A DNA stretch of 64,000 nucleotides from Flavobacterium limi (GCF_010645075.1 NZ_JAADZV010000004.1:1-64000), one strand, 5' to 3'. Counted from the stretch's first letter, positions 26,425-35,371 are shown. The notes: generated by a model not told the origin, from the sequence alone. A program made the numbers and translations.

Positions 26425-27249
26425 AAACTTGTAAAAATAGTTGCAAACCCTTATAAGTATAAGTACAACGGAAAAGAATTGCAGGACGAGCTGGGGCTTG
26501 GGTTGTACGACTATGGAGCACGTAATTACGACCCCGCTCTTGGGCGTTGGATGAATATTGACCCTTTGGCAGAAGAAATGCCTGAATGGTCACCATATAA
26601 TTATGCATTTGATAATCCTGTATATTTCATTGACCCCGATGGAATGAGCCCAACTGGAGGTCCAGTACCAAAAAGTCGTGGTGCTGCAATTGTTGCAGCA
26701 GGTTTAGGAGGTGCTGCAATGATATCTGTAGCGGGTGCAGGTCCTCAAGGAATTGTTTTAGAACCAGCTGCTGGCATAGTTGCTGTTGGTTCTCTTATAA
26801 TTGGTGGTGGAGTGATGATTTGGGATGCTATGACAGGAAGTGATGATTCTCCAAGTTTATCGACATATAATGCAACTGCTGGTACAGCACCAGGTGGTAG
26901 TAAATCTACTGAAAATAAAGCTAAAGAAAAAGAAAAATCAACTACTTCGGAACCGACAAAGGCAGAAGCTAGAGCGGAAAAATTAAGTAGGAAAAAAAGA
27001 GAAGGACAGAATTTTACGAGAGCAGGAAAACAGGCAGTTATAGATGTTAATAAGGAAAAGCATAATGGAACAGTAACATGTGAAGGTTGTAAAACACCAA
27101 CAACGGAAGCGAAACAAAATAAAAAAGGAGTCACTCCAGCTAGCACAGATACTAATGTTGACCACGTCATAAGAAAAAGACACGGAGGAAGTGGAACACC
27201 AGATAATGGACAAGTTTTGTGTAGAGGCTGTAATTTAAAAAAAGGATAA
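26425..27249 (+). CDS. 5'-truncated RHS core fused to an HNH nuclease toxin tip
   Basis: The reading frame is open from 26425 with no ATG; a TTG at 26479 would give 256 residues. It begins inside an RHS core ([54 protein letters not shown]), so the large upstream shell is missing, probably cut by the IS1 element 65 bp upstream. After the core come a Gly/Ala-rich hydrophobic stretch, a Lys/Glu/Thr-rich linker and a C-terminal HNH domain: [21 protein letters not shown] and [10 protein letters not shown]. The His, Asn and two CxxC pairs needed for metal binding are all present. The core differs in subtype from that of the intact RHS protein at 10444, so this is a foreign tip and not a displaced one. 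The toxin is probably silent without its shell. Confidence 0.75.
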   Translation, partial: KLVKIVANPYKYKYNGKELQDELGLGLYDYGARNYDPALGRWMNIDPLAEEMPEWSPYNYAFDNPVYFIDPDGMSPTGGPVPKSRGAAIVAAGLGGAAMISVAGAGPQGIVLEPAAGIVAVGSLIIGGGVMIWDAMTGSDDSPSLSTYNATAGTAPGGSKSTENKAKEKEKSTTSEPTKAEARAEKLSRKKREGQNFTRAGKQAVIDVNKEKHNGTVTCEGCKTPTTEAKQNKKGVTPASTDTNVDHVIRKRHGGSGTPDNGQVLCRGCNLKKG

Positions 27250-27680
27250 TGAAAGAAGAAAGAAAGATACTGTTTGATTACTATGATTTAGAAGGAAATT
27301 TAGCTGTTGAGAGTGTTTGGGCAATAAAAGAAAAAAATGGATACAAAATTAAAAACATCCCCTTTTTTGTTCCAAATATCGCTTATGATGATGTAATAAG
27401 CGTTGAAGATGATAATGGGGAATTGTTTTTCGATGATATTATAAAAGAATCAGGAAATAGTACAATACAAGTAATAATCTATGATGAAATTAATTTTGAA
27501 GAAGTCACAAAAAAAATTGAAAGTTTTGGGTGCGGCTGGGAAGGAAGTCATTTAAAAGGATATATTTCCGTGAATGTACCTATGAAAATTAGTTATGCAC
27601 CATTTAAGACTTTTTTAGATAGTCAAGTTGAAAATAAAAAGTTGGATTATAAAGAGTCGTGTTTAGCTCACAAAATATAA
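27249..27680 (+). CDS. DUF4265 family immunity protein for the HNH toxin
   Basis: 143 residues. The start codon shares its first base with the toxin stop (27249), a classical toxin-immunity coupling. The sequence fits the DUF4265 pattern: YDLEGNLAVESVWAIKEKNG, then YKIKNIPFFVPNIAYDDVIS and a GNSTIQVIIYDE strand. Members of this family are known next to polymorphic toxin nucleases. It should bind and inhibit the HNH domain. Keeping an intact immunity gene beside a truncated toxin suggests protection against siblings that carry the full toxin. Confidence 0.8.
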   Translation: MKEERKILFDYYDLEGNLAVESVWAIKEKNGYKIKNIPFFVPNIAYDDVISVEDDNGELFFDDIIKESGNSTIQVIIYDEINFEEVTKKIESFGCGWEGSHLKGYISVNVPMKISYAPFKTFLDSQVENKKLDYKESCLAHKI

Positions 27681-27774
27681 CGGGTAAGGGTAGTGCTACA
27701 GATTAGGTGTTTTCATAATTTAACCACTTAACTAACTGAAAAAGAAGGTTAAATTTTAATTATTGAATAGAAAT

Positions 27775-27803
27775 GAGACGACCAGCTGGTTGTCTCTTTC
27801 GTT
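27775..27803 (+). terminator. Rho-independent terminator after the immunity gene
   Basis: Stem GAGACGACCAG / CTGGTTGTCTC (27775-27796, one G-T pair), followed by TTTCGTT. A similar GAGAC/GTCTC hairpin recurs at 27848. Confidence 0.65.
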
Positions 27804-27804
27804 C

Positions 27805-27827
27805 GGTAATGTATCAGATGTGTTGGT
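27805..27827 (+). repeat. 23-bp direct repeat, candidate IS1 left end (copy 2)
   Basis: Identical to 25545-25567 and placed at almost the same distance (135 versus 138 bp) from its transposase start. Confidence 0.65.
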
Positions 27828-27847
27828 TGGTTTTATATTTCAATAAA

Positions 27848-27881
27848 AAAGAGACAGTCTGATGGTCGTCTCTTTCTTTTT
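27848..27881 (+). terminator. Hairpin upstream of the broken IS1 transposase
   Basis: Stem AAAGAGAC / GTCTCTTT (27848-27855 with 27868-27875) and a T-rich tail. It holds the same position between 23-bp repeat and transposase as the hairpin at 25635. Confidence 0.65.
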
Positions 27882-27939
27882 TGTCTTTTTAATAAGCCTT
27901 AAAATGCTTTTGCTTTACCTTAGTGTTTCAAATTAGGTC

Positions 27940-28598
27940 ATGAAAATAAAATGTAATTTTTGCAATGGTAAATGCATCAAAAATGGATTTCAATCTAACG
28001 GTAATCAGCGTTATAAATGTTGTGTTTGTCAAAAACGACAGTAGATTGACTATAGCTACAACGCATACAGAAGAGATATCAATCAAGAGATTGTTTTGTT
28101 CACAAAAGAAGGATTAGGAATAAGAAGCACTGCAAGAATATTAAAAATTTCAGCTACAACATTATTGAAAAGAATTGTTTCAATTGCAAGAAGTATTAGT
28201 AAACCAATTATCAGCAGAGGTAAAATTTATGAAGTAGATGACTGTGTACTTATATCAGGCACAAGAAAAATTATATCTGGCTGGTTTATGCATTGGAAAA
28301 GAAATCTAAAATAGTTGTGAGTTTCAATGTTGACAAACGAACCAATAAAACGCTTAACCTTGTTCTGGAAACACTGAAATTATCAGAAGCAAAAAAGATA
28401 TTTACGGACAGACTTAAAAACTACAAGTATCTGATTGATGAGAAAATGCATTCGGTAAAGCCTTTTGGAACAAACCATATTGAAAGAAAGAATCTGACAC
28501 TTAGAACTCATTTAAAAAGATTAAACAGACGTAAAATCTGTTTCAGCAAAAGTTTAGTTATTTTTACTGCTGTTTTAAAGATTTATTTTTGGATTTAA
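27940..28598 (+). pseudogene. IS1-family transposase, inactivated copy
   Basis: Reading from ATG 27940 gives an IS1 N-terminus (KCNFCNGKCIKNG, GNQRYKCCVCQKRQ) that meets an in-frame TAG at 28042-28044. The frame then continues (FTKEGLGIRSTARILKISAT) until a one-base deletion near 28237, where the intact copy reads GATGAGCTG and this copy GATGACTG. The rest lies in the next frame and ends with the same CFSKS...YFWI tail at 28598. The two copies are clearly related but diverged at many third positions, so this is an old insertion and not a recent duplicate. It cannot make a functional transposase. Confidence 0.9.
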
Positions 28599-29185
28599 AT
28601 TGTTCCATGATTATACAACACTATATTATCTGCATAAAAAACAACAAAACAATAGTTTTAACAATTTAGAACACTTTCAATTTCTGCAAATCTTCTACAA
28701 AAAAGTTCGACATTTGTTCGGGCATGGCTAGAAGACAAATAACGCCAATGAAAGACAGTGGATTCCATTTCATGTTTACATACTACATTAAATTTAGACA
28801 TCTTTATTGTTTAGTCTCTATATCATCGTGTTCTTTTGAGAAAATTATAGCATGCATAAATTTCTATTATTCTCTAAATAAAGAAAAAATAGCATTTCAA
28901 GTTTATGGCAGAATCGTGGCACAATACGATTTAGTGAACCAAAAACTTAGTAAAAGCAAGACCATGAAAAGTTTAGGTTCGAATGGCGGAGCAAATACAA
29001 CGATTATCTAACCACGGCTACGGCGGATCATAAAAGTCGAAAAATTGTAAACCTGTACTTGCACGGAATAGTCTGAACCCTATTTTTAGCATCTTAATGT
29101 TTATAGGATAATACTGAACAAATCATAAGTTAAGATTAAAGATTCTAGATAGTATTATTGTCAACTAGATTGTCAACTAAAAAAT
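28599..29185. other. Intergenic stretch between IS1 remnant and ssrA
   Basis: About 590 bp with no gene that I can support. An open frame at 28724-29011 has no recognisable domain or ribosome-binding site, and its composition looks non-coding. A 10-bp direct repeat (ttgtcaacta, twice with a 2-bp gap, 29159-29180) is the only structure noted. It is probably decayed mobile DNA. Confidence 0.5.
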
Positions 29186-29220
29186 AAAAGTCCCGTAAAT
29201 TATGTACTTACGGGACTTTT
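29186..29220 (-). terminator. Terminator of ssrA
   Basis: A 13-bp perfect stem, AAAAGTCCCGTAA / TTACGGGACTTTT (29186-29198 with 29208-29220), starts 4 bases past the mature tmRNA 3' end. On the minus strand it is followed by ATTTTTT. Confidence 0.85.
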
Positions 29221-29223
29221 CAG

Positions 29224-29617
29224 TGGAGTCGCCGGGAATCGAACCCGGGTCCAAACAAGCAACTAAAGAGCTTTCTACACGCTTATTTCCTGATTAGATT
29301 TTCGATGTTAAGCAAGGCCAGAAACAGCCACTCAACACTTATCTTCTTAATTTTCAAAATCCACCCGAAGCTCATGGAAATCTAGGTTTATTTTTACGGT
29401 TCCCCTAAACAGAACGCCACAAACCAAGGCTTTCAAGGAGAATCCAGCTTCCCTACCTTGTAGGGACGTGGCTAATCGTACTATAATTCAGATTATGCAG
29501 CTAAAGCGTAGTTATTTTCGCCGTGTAAAAGTGTGAGATCTTATATTTACGAGCAAGGTCTCAATGCTCGACGTGCTTACTTTTCAATTCGACTTGCTGT
29601 CAAAACCAGTCGACCCC
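29224..29617 (-). ncRNA. ssrA: Transfer-messenger RNA (tmRNA)
   Basis: The minus strand begins GGGGTCGACTGGTTTTGACA, the hallmark tmRNA 5' end, and closes with a T arm (GGGTTCGATTCCCGGCGACT) and acceptor strand, pairing GGGGTCG with CGACTCC. Discriminator A is at 29224; CCA is not encoded and must be added. The tag frame at 29522-29493 reads GGC GAA AAT AAC TAC GCT TTA GCT GCA TAA, giving (A)GENNYALAA, a typical flavobacterial degradation tag. With SmpB it rescues stalled ribosomes. It lies between the IS1/RHS patch and the serine hydrolase gene. Length about 394 nt. Confidence 0.97.
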
Positions 29618-29630
29618 AAAAATGAGTTTG

Positions 29631-29638
29631 CAAATTTA
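29631..29638 (-). promoter_or_regulatory. -7 box of ssrA promoter
   Basis: TAAATTTG on the minus strand, matching TANNTTTG, 13 bases before the tmRNA 5' end. A -33 TTTG is not clear. Confidence 0.5.
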
Positions 29639-29682
29639 GACTATTTGCAGTAACTTTTTATTAAAATTTTCAGAAAATTGTA

Positions 29683-30885
29683 TTATTCTTCATCCTTAAA
29701 CTGAAAAGGGTAATCTCCAAAAACCGGAGCCAGTTTACGAACTGCATACGTGTTTCTTGTCATTTTATTAGACAGAGCAATTATCGTTACACCTTCTTTC
29801 ATAAGAGTGATATAAGAAGAAGTATTTCCGTGCCACCAGCCGTTATGAAAGTAAAAATTCTGTCCGGTTTCCCAATTGATCATTCTAATTCCGAGACCAT
29901 AATTTTTGGTTCCTTTACGTTCATTACTCTGTCCGGTGTAGACCTCTTTTAATAAAGCCGGTTTTAAAAAGTCAGGTGCATTTCTTGCTCTGTCGAACTT
30001 TAAAAGATCACGGACTGTTGAAAAGATATTTTTATCACCATAAACATTATCCAGATAATCAAAACCAATTTCGACACCATTACCTTTATAAGAAGGAACA
30101 ATATTTTTTCTTTCCTTATCATCATCAAAAACATAACTGTGGGTCATTCCGAGAGGTTTGAAAATCATTTGGGACATTGCTTCTTTATATGATAAGCCTG
30201 TTATCTTTTCAATAATAAGTGCCAGCATTGCGTAATTGGTATTGCAATAGGCAAAACGGGTACCTACCCTTGACTCTAACCCTACATTTTTAGTCGCCAA
30301 AATATCAAGAATATCTTTGTTTGTAAGCTGATTATGTCTGTCCCAAACCGATTTATCCCTGTCTGTGAAATAAGCATAATTTCGCATTCCGCTGCGATGA
30401 CACAAGAGCATTCGAACGGTACATTCTTCGTACGGAAAGGTTTTTAAAATGGTATTTACTTTTTGGTCCAGGCCAATCTTGCCTAAATTTATTAATTTTA
30501 AAACAGCGGTTGCAGTGAGCACCTTGCTTACAGAGGCAATTTGCACAGGAGTATCGGCCGTAATTTTGGTGTCTTTATTTTTATTGGCAAAACCATTATA
30601 TCTTTCAAAAATAATCTGACCATTTTTTGCTACCAAAAAACTTCCGTTCATACTGTTGTTTGGCCAGTTTTTATTGTAAAAATGATTTATTCTGCCTTTT
30701 ACAGAATTAACATAGGCTACAGTTATTTTTTTTTCAGGTTCCATTGGAACCATTTTACCTAACGTATCTTTTTCTTTTACAGCTTCGTTCTGATTGTTAT
30801 TTTTATCTTTTCCACAGGAACTTAAAACTAAAATTGAGAAAAGTATTTGTGGTATATTTGTTCTTTTAAGGAAAATCATTTGCAT
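29683..30885 (-). CDS. Serine hydrolase lipoprotein, beta-lactamase class C / DD-peptidase fold
   Basis: 400 residues. A lipoprotein signal (LFSILVLSSC, Cys at about 24) and an Asn/Lys/Glu linker precede the hydrolase domain. The catalytic set of the class C fold is visible: S118-V-S-K121 (QIASVSKVLTATAV), the Tyr motif Y213-C-N (AYCNTNYAML), and an H-N-G box near residue 345 (FYFHNGWWHGN) in place of KTG. Members include peptidoglycan DD-peptidases and esterases; resistance activity cannot be assumed. It is anchored in the periplasm or on the surface. A possible -7 box (TATATTTG, minus strand, 30900-30907) lies just upstream. It is divergent from the AlaDH-like gene. Confidence 0.88.
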   Translation of the reverse strand: MQMIFLKRTNIPQILFSILVLSSCGKDKNNNQNEAVKEKDTLGKMVPMEPEKKITVAYVNSVKGRINHFYNKNWPNNSMNGSFLVAKNGQIIFERYNGFANKNKDTKITADTPVQIASVSKVLTATAVLKLINLGKIGLDQKVNTILKTFPYEECTVRMLLCHRSGMRNYAYFTDRDKSVWDRHNQLTNKDILDILATKNVGLESRVGTRFAYCNTNYAMLALIIEKITGLSYKEAMSQMIFKPLGMTHSYVFDDDKERKNIVPSYKGNGVEIGFDYLDNVYGDKNIFSTVRDLLKFDRARNAPDFLKPALLKEVYTGQSNERKGTKNYGLGIRMINWETGQNFYFHNGWWHGNTSSYITLMKEGVTIIALSNKMTRNTYAVRKLAPVFGDYPFQFKDEE

Positions 30886-31125
30886 TTATTCTTTAAAAAC
30901 AAATATATAGAATTCAATATTGATGATTAAAGATTTTAGCCTAAGAAAATTCTTAAGATTAACATCTGGTTAACATTTTTTTTCGTTAGCTTATTGTACA
31001 TCAGACCTTAAGGATTCATAATCATTAAAAATAAGAAAACAGCAACAAAAATTTAACTATTTTTGTTACATTTAAAACAAAATAAACAAAAAAAGTTATA
31101 TTATTAAATACCAAAAATCCTGTAA

Positions 31126-32328
31126 ATGAAATTCGGAATTATCAAAGAAAGAAAAAATCCACCTGACAGACGTGTTGTATTTTCACCTGATGCATTAGCA
31201 AAACTAAAACAGCAGTATCCACAAGTAGCTGTAGTTGTAGAAAGTTCTGAAATTAGAATTTTTTCAGACTTACAATATAAAAGTATGGGAATTACAGTAG
31301 CTGATGATGTTTCGGATTGTGATGTTTTATTTGGAGTAAAAGAAGTTCCGGTTGAGAATTTAATTCCGAATAAGGCTTATTTCTTTTTTTCGCATACCAT
31401 AAAAAAACAACCTTATAACAGAAAACTTTTACAGGCAGTATTAGAAAAAAACATCACATTGTACGATCATGAAACCATTGTTGATGAACATAACCGAAGA
31501 TTGATTGGTTTTGGAAAGTATGCCGGAATGGTTGGTGTTTATAACGGAATTCGTGCTTTCGGAATAAAATTCGAGTTATTCAAACTTCCAAAGGCAGAAA
31601 CCCTTTCAGGAAAAGACGCCCTGATTATGCATTTGAAAAGAATTACATTACCACCTTTGAAATTTGTGATTACAGGAACCGGAAAAGTAGGGAACGGTGC
31701 CCTGGAAATTTTAAAGGCAATAAAAGTAAAAGAAATCACTGTAGAAAATTATCTTACGAAAAATTACACGCAGTCTGTTTATGTGCATTTGGATGCTTTA
31801 GAATACAATAAAAGAATTGATGGTCAGATTCTTGATTTTGTAGATTTCACAAAACATCCTGAAGCTTATACCTCTGATTTTGAAAAATTCACGAAAGTAA
31901 GTGACATCTATATTGCAGGACATTTTTATGCCAACGGTGCTCCCATAATCCTGACCCAGGAAATGCTGAATGCGAAAGACTGCAAAATAAGAGTTGTTGC
32001 CGATGTTTCTTGTGATGTTAATGGACCAATTGCCAGTACACTTCGCTCTTCTACAATTGCAGAACCTTTGTATGGTTATCTCCCATCAGAAAATAAAGAA
32101 GTTGATATTTTTCATCCCGCAGCAATTGTAGTTATGGCTGTCGATAATTTGCCTTGCGAAATTCCCAAAGATGCCAGCGAAGGTTTTGGAGAACAATTTA
32201 TAGAACATGTTATTCCGGCTTTTTTCAACAAAGATAAAGACGGAATCCTGCAAAGAGCTAAAATTACCGAAAATGGCAAACTGACAGAACGGTTTAGTTA
32301 TTTACAGGATTATGCTGATGGGAATTAA
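31126..32328 (+). CDS. NAD(P)-dependent AlaDH/saccharopine-dehydrogenase-like oxidoreductase
   Basis: 400 residues. The N-terminal part (1-130: MKFGIIKERKNPPDRRVVFS, LYDHETIVDEHNRRLIGFG) is the alanine dehydrogenase/transhydrogenase N domain as used by NAD-dependent saccharopine dehydrogenases (Lys1-like). A Rossmann segment follows near 180-195 (FVITGTGKVGNGALEIL, a GxGxxG variant), and the C-terminal lobe has VVADVSCDVNGPIASTLRSS, typical of the Lys1-like branch. The reaction would be oxidative deamination or saccharopine-type cleavage; the substrate is not certain. A TATTTTTG box at 31058-31065 is a possible promoter element. It is followed after 69 bp by an esterase gene in the same direction. 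Confidence 0.8.
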   Translation: MKFGIIKERKNPPDRRVVFSPDALAKLKQQYPQVAVVVESSEIRIFSDLQYKSMGITVADDVSDCDVLFGVKEVPVENLIPNKAYFFFSHTIKKQPYNRKLLQAVLEKNITLYDHETIVDEHNRRLIGFGKYAGMVGVYNGIRAFGIKFELFKLPKAETLSGKDALIMHLKRITLPPLKFVITGTGKVGNGALEILKAIKVKEITVENYLTKNYTQSVYVHLDALEYNKRIDGQILDFVDFTKHPEAYTSDFEKFTKVSDIYIAGHFYANGAPIILTQEMLNAKDCKIRVVADVSCDVNGPIASTLRSSTIAEPLYGYLPSENKEVDIFHPAAIVVMAVDNLPCEIPKDASEGFGEQFIEHVIPAFFNKDKDGILQRAKITENGKLTERFSYLQDYADGN

Positions 32329-32397
32329 TTTGTGTTGTTTATTAATTTGTAACTATTTTTAATCCGTTAAAAAAACACTTACTATTAATCAACCAAC

Positions 32398-33288
32398 ATG
32401 AAAAAACTCGTAATCACATTTTCGATTTCATTAGTATTAAACTGTGCTCATTTATTTGCTCAAGCCAATACGGAGACTCCTTTGTATCCAAATGGTATTG
32501 AAAAAAATCCGGTAACACATCCCAACCCTGAAAAAGTAGTAGATTCTGTTATTAATCCGCTGTCGTTGTCTCATAAAAACAGGGTTATCAGTAATATTTC
32601 GGTTCCTACCTATCAATTATTTCCAGCTTCAGAACAGAACAACAAAAATATAGGAGTCGTTATATTTCCCGGTGGAGGTTTAACTGCTAATTGGGTCGAT
32701 AAAGAAGGAAGTGATCTTGCAATCTGGCTTTCAGGACAAGGAATAAACTGTATGGTAGTGAAATACAGAACCAACAGAAAAGATGAAAAAGGAGAAATGA
32801 TTATTCCGATGGATGATTATAAAGGAGCCGTTTATCAGGATGCGAGAACGGGTATTTTGAAAATGAAAGAACTGGCAGAAAGCCTAAAAATAGACAAAGA
32901 CAAAATTGGGATTTTGGGATTTTCGGCGGGCGGCTGGCTAAGCGAACGTATTGTCATCAAGTCTACCGAAACAAAAGAAACCGTAGACTGGAAACCTTCT
33001 TTTGCCGCTTTAATTTACCATGGCAATACGTTAAGCAATTTTAAGCGAATAGACAACATTCAGTCCTTACCTCCTATTTTCATGGCGATTGCCCGAGACG
33101 ATAAAAAAATGCCTGTAAAAGAAATTATTCTGGGTCTGGCTGCAATTGCTGCAGAAGTAAAAAAATCAGAACTGCATATTTATTCTAAAGGCGATCACGG
33201 TTTTGGGCTGGCTTATGATAAAGGCCATTCGGTTTCAAAATGGAAAGACAGTTTCTATGACTGGTTACTGGATATTTACAATAAATAA
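32398..33288 (+). CDS. Secreted alpha/beta hydrolase, acetyl-esterase-like
   Basis: 296 residues with a signal peptide (ending LFAQA, about 1-21). The oxyanion region VVIFPGGGLTANW precedes the nucleophile elbow GFSAGG (Ser near residue 182). The acid is probably in MAIARDDKKMP (about 237), and the His is in YSKGDHGFGLA (about 266), a complete triad in the right order. The style is that of acetyl xylan esterase / BD-FAE carbohydrate esterases acting in the periplasm or outside the cell. The substrate is unknown. A bidirectional terminator at 33325 separates it from convergent fumC. Confidence 0.85.
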   Translation: MKKLVITFSISLVLNCAHLFAQANTETPLYPNGIEKNPVTHPNPEKVVDSVINPLSLSHKNRVISNISVPTYQLFPASEQNNKNIGVVIFPGGGLTANWVDKEGSDLAIWLSGQGINCMVVKYRTNRKDEKGEMIIPMDDYKGAVYQDARTGILKMKELAESLKIDKDKIGILGFSAGGWLSERIVIKSTETKETVDWKPSFAALIYHGNTLSNFKRIDNIQSLPPIFMAIARDDKKMPVKEIILGLAAIAAEVKKSELHIYSKGDHGFGLAYDKGHSVSKWKDSFYDWLLDIYNK

Positions 33289-33324
33289 AAACATATTGAA
33301 TCATTTGAAAATAGTATCAAAATA

Positions 33325-33360
33325 AAAAAGGAGAAAATTTTAAAATTTTCTCCTTTTTTT
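33325..33360. terminator. Bidirectional terminator between esterase and fumC
   Basis: AAAAAGGAGAAAATTTT pairs with AAAATTTTCTCCTTTTT without a loop gap, flanked by A and T runs so that it can work on both strands. Confidence 0.85.
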
Positions 33361-33403
33361 ACCAATTTAATCCTGAACTAAGTCGAACTGCGTCAGTGAA
33401 AAA

Positions 33404-34789
33404 CTACACCATTTCCTCAGGTTTGACCCAGGCATCAAAATCTTCAGAAGTTACATAACCTAAACGAACGGCTTCGTCTTTTAGCGTTGTTCCATTTTTA
33501 TGAGCCGTTTGAGCGATTTCGGCAGCTTTGTAATACCCTATTTTTGTATTCAAAGCTGTTACCAGCATCAGTGAGTTATCCACTAATTCTTTGATACGTT
33601 TGTAATTAGGTTCAATTCCCTGAGCACAATGTTCATCGAACGAAACACATGCATCGCCCAATAATCTTGCTGATTGTAAAAAGTTTGCTGCCATAACAGG
33701 CTTGAAAACATTCAGTTCATAATGCCCCTGCATTCCTCCTACAGCAATTGCTACATCGTTTCCGATTACCTGAGCACAAACCATGGTTAAGGCTTCGCAT
33801 TGTGTTGGATTTACTTTTCCGGGCATGATAGAAGACCCAGGTTCATTTTCCGGAATATGAATTTCACCAATTCCCGAACGCGGTCCTGAAGCCAGCATTC
33901 TAACATCATTGGCTATTTTATTTAAAGAAACGGCTAATTGTTTTAAGGCTCCGTGGGTTTCAACAATCGCATCATGTGCCGCAAGTGCTTCAAATTTATT
34001 CTCAGCTGTTATGAAAGGATGACTGGTAAATTTTGTAATATATTCGGCAACTTTTACGTCATAGCCTTTTGGCGTATTTAGCCCGGTTCCAACTGCTGTT
34101 CCTCCCAGAGCGATTTCTGATAAATGTGAAAGTGTATTTTTAAGTGCTTTTAAACCGTATGCCAATTGAGCCGCATATCCTGAAATTTCCTGACCAAGGG
34201 TCAATGGCGTTGCATCCATTAGGTGTGTACGGCCAATTTTTACAACGTCCTTAAATTCGGCTGCTTTTTTGACTAATGTTGCATGTAGTTTTTCGACTCC
34301 TGGAATTGTTGTTTCGACAACCATTTTGTAAGCCGCAATGTGCATTCCGGTTGGGAAGGTATCGTTTGACGATTGTGATTTATTGACATCATCATTGGCT
34401 TTGATAAATTGTTCGCCTTCGCCAATTTCAAATCCTTTGAGAACCTGCGCACGATTGGCGATAACTTCGTTTATGTTCATGTTACTTTGTGTACCTGAAC
34501 CAGTCTGCCAGATTACCAGCGGAAACTGATCGTCTAGTTTTCCTTCTAAAATTTCGTCGCAGACAGCCCCAATGGCATCTCTTTTTTCGATTGGTAAAAC
34601 ACCTAAATCGTAATTGGCATAAGCGGCGGCTTTTTTAAGATAGGCAAAACCTTCAATAATTTCTTTTGGCATGGTTGCCGATGGTCCGATTTTAAAATTA
34701 TTTCGGGAACGTTCTGTTTGTGCTCCCCAATATTTATCAGCCGGAACCTGAACTTCGCCCATGGTGTCTTTTTCTATTCTGTATTTCAT
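33404..34789 (-). CDS. fumC: Class II fumarate hydratase
   Basis: 461 residues, matching the about 465 of E. coli FumC. The fumarase/aspartase signature [11 protein letters not shown] lies near residue 317, with the flexible catalytic Ser loop; [18 protein letters not shown] near 96 and [16 protein letters not shown] near 186 (His of the active site) are also intact. It converts fumarate and water to L-malate in the TCA cycle, is iron-free and forms a tetramer. It is a single gene, convergent with the esterase gene and divergent from the small membrane protein at 35116, with a structured element in the space between. Confidence 0.97.
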   Translation of the reverse strand: MKYRIEKDTMGEVQVPADKYWGAQTERSRNNFKIGPSATMPKEIIEGFAYLKKAAAYANYDLGVLPIEKRDAIGAVCDEILEGKLDDQFPLVIWQTGSGTQSNMNINEVIANRAQVLKGFEIGEGEQFIKANDDVNKSQSSNDTFPTGMHIAAYKMVVETTIPGVEKLHATLVKKAAEFKDVVKIGRTHLMDATPLTLGQEISGYAAQLAYGLKALKNTLSHLSEIALGGTAVGTGLNTPKGYDVKVAEYITKFTSHPFITAENKFEALAAHDAIVETHGALKQLAVSLNKIANDVRMLASGPRSGIGEIHIPENEPGSSIMPGKVNPTQCEALTMVCAQVIGNDVAIAVGGMQGHYELNVFKPVMAANFLQSARLLGDACVSFDEHCAQGIEPNYKRIKELVDNSLMLVTALNTKIGYYKAAEIAQTAHKNGTTLKDEAVRLGYVTSEDFDAWVKPEEMV

Positions 34790-34876
34790 TTGTTATTTTG
34801 TAATATGTTGTTTGAAAAATGTAAAATGTTATTTATAAGATTTGAAAACTGAAGTTTCTTTTGAAAATAAATGTCT

Positions 34877-34954
34877 TAGCCCTGATGAAAGCGGTATCCT
34901 TTGCTGCCGGGGTTCGGCAGTAAAGATATAGCGGACAGCAGGAAACAGCTCCTG
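34877..34954 (+). ncRNA. Structured intergenic element, Flavo-1-like (tentative)
   Basis: A GC-richer island in an AT-rich spacer. It reads AGCCCTGAT, AAGCGGTATCCTTT, a perfect hairpin CTGCCG-GGGTT-CGGCAG (34904-34920), then AAAGATATAGCGG, ACAGCAGG and AGCTCCT. CCTG near the start can pair with CAGG near the end, and AGGA with TCCT. The arrangement resembles the dispersed flavobacterial element that I know as the Flavo-1 motif; this is from memory and not verified. It lies between divergent fumC and a small membrane protein gene, read here on the plus strand. Its function is unknown. Confidence 0.5.
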
Positions 34955-35056
34955 AAAACTTATGTTGTTCTATTTTAGACACTTAAAAAAAACCTTATTT
35001 AAAATCAGTATAAATATAGAGATAATTACTCTTTTATAAAAATTGATTTGGTTTTT

Positions 35057-35088
35057 ATTGCTAACGAAAGATATATAACCTACATTTG
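35057..35088 (+). promoter_or_regulatory. Promoter of the small membrane protein gene
   Basis: ATTG (35057-35060), 20 bp, then TACATTTG (35081-35088), close to the Bacteroidota TTTG-N19-TANNTTTG form. The start codon is 27 bp downstream. Confidence 0.5.
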
Positions 35089-35115
35089 TCGTAACATTCA
35101 AAAATTCCGGAAAAC

Positions 35116-35295
35116 ATGTTTGAATTTTCACAGTACTTAGGTTTTTTACTTTTCTTGACCATACTAACTATAGGGTTTTGGTTGATGTTTTTCTTGGTTA
35201 GCTTTATATTTTACTGGGTAACAGGAGCTAGCTGGGAAATGTTTAAAGAAAAGAGAGCCAAAAAAAGACAAGAAGAACAATCAATTAAAATTTAA
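35116..35295 (+). CDS. Small membrane protein, 59 residues
   Basis: An open frame of 60 codons, MFEFSQYLGF to EEQSIKI, with one long or two short hydrophobic segments (about 6-38: LLFLTILTIGFW, FFLVSFIFYWV), then an amphipathic basic tail (WEMFKEKRAKKRQEEQ). A promoter-like sequence lies 27 bp upstream and a clear terminator 10 bp downstream, which supports a real gene. The positive tail should face the cytoplasm. I do not recognise a family; the function is unknown. Confidence 0.7.
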   Translation: MFEFSQYLGFLLFLTILTIGFWLMFFLVSFIFYWVTGASWEMFKEKRAKKRQEEQSIKI

Positions 35296-35304
35296 TTGAT
35301 TTCA

Positions 35305-35338
35305 TAAAAAGGACCCGTGAATACGAGTCCTTTTTTTA
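35305..35338 (+). terminator. Rho-independent terminator
   Basis: AAAAAGGAC(C)CGT-GAAT-ACG(A)GTCCTTTTTTT, one internal C-A mismatch, just after the small membrane protein gene. Confidence 0.8.
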
Positions 35339-35371
35339 TGCTAAAAACGAATATAAATTCCAATAAAAAAG

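Noticed and set aside
26745-27170. Minus-strand open frame of 141 codons opposite the HNH toxin
   Set aside because: It is the shadow of the RHS-HNH reading frame, whose motifs are unmistakable.
26425-27249. HNH tip as a displaced former tip of the RHS gene at 10444
   Set aside because: The remaining core residues belong to a different RHS subtype, and IS1 borders it, so independent acquisition is more likely.
28724-29011. 95-codon open frame near ssrA
   Set aside because: No ribosome-binding site, domain or composition typical of coding DNA; it lies in decayed mobile DNA.
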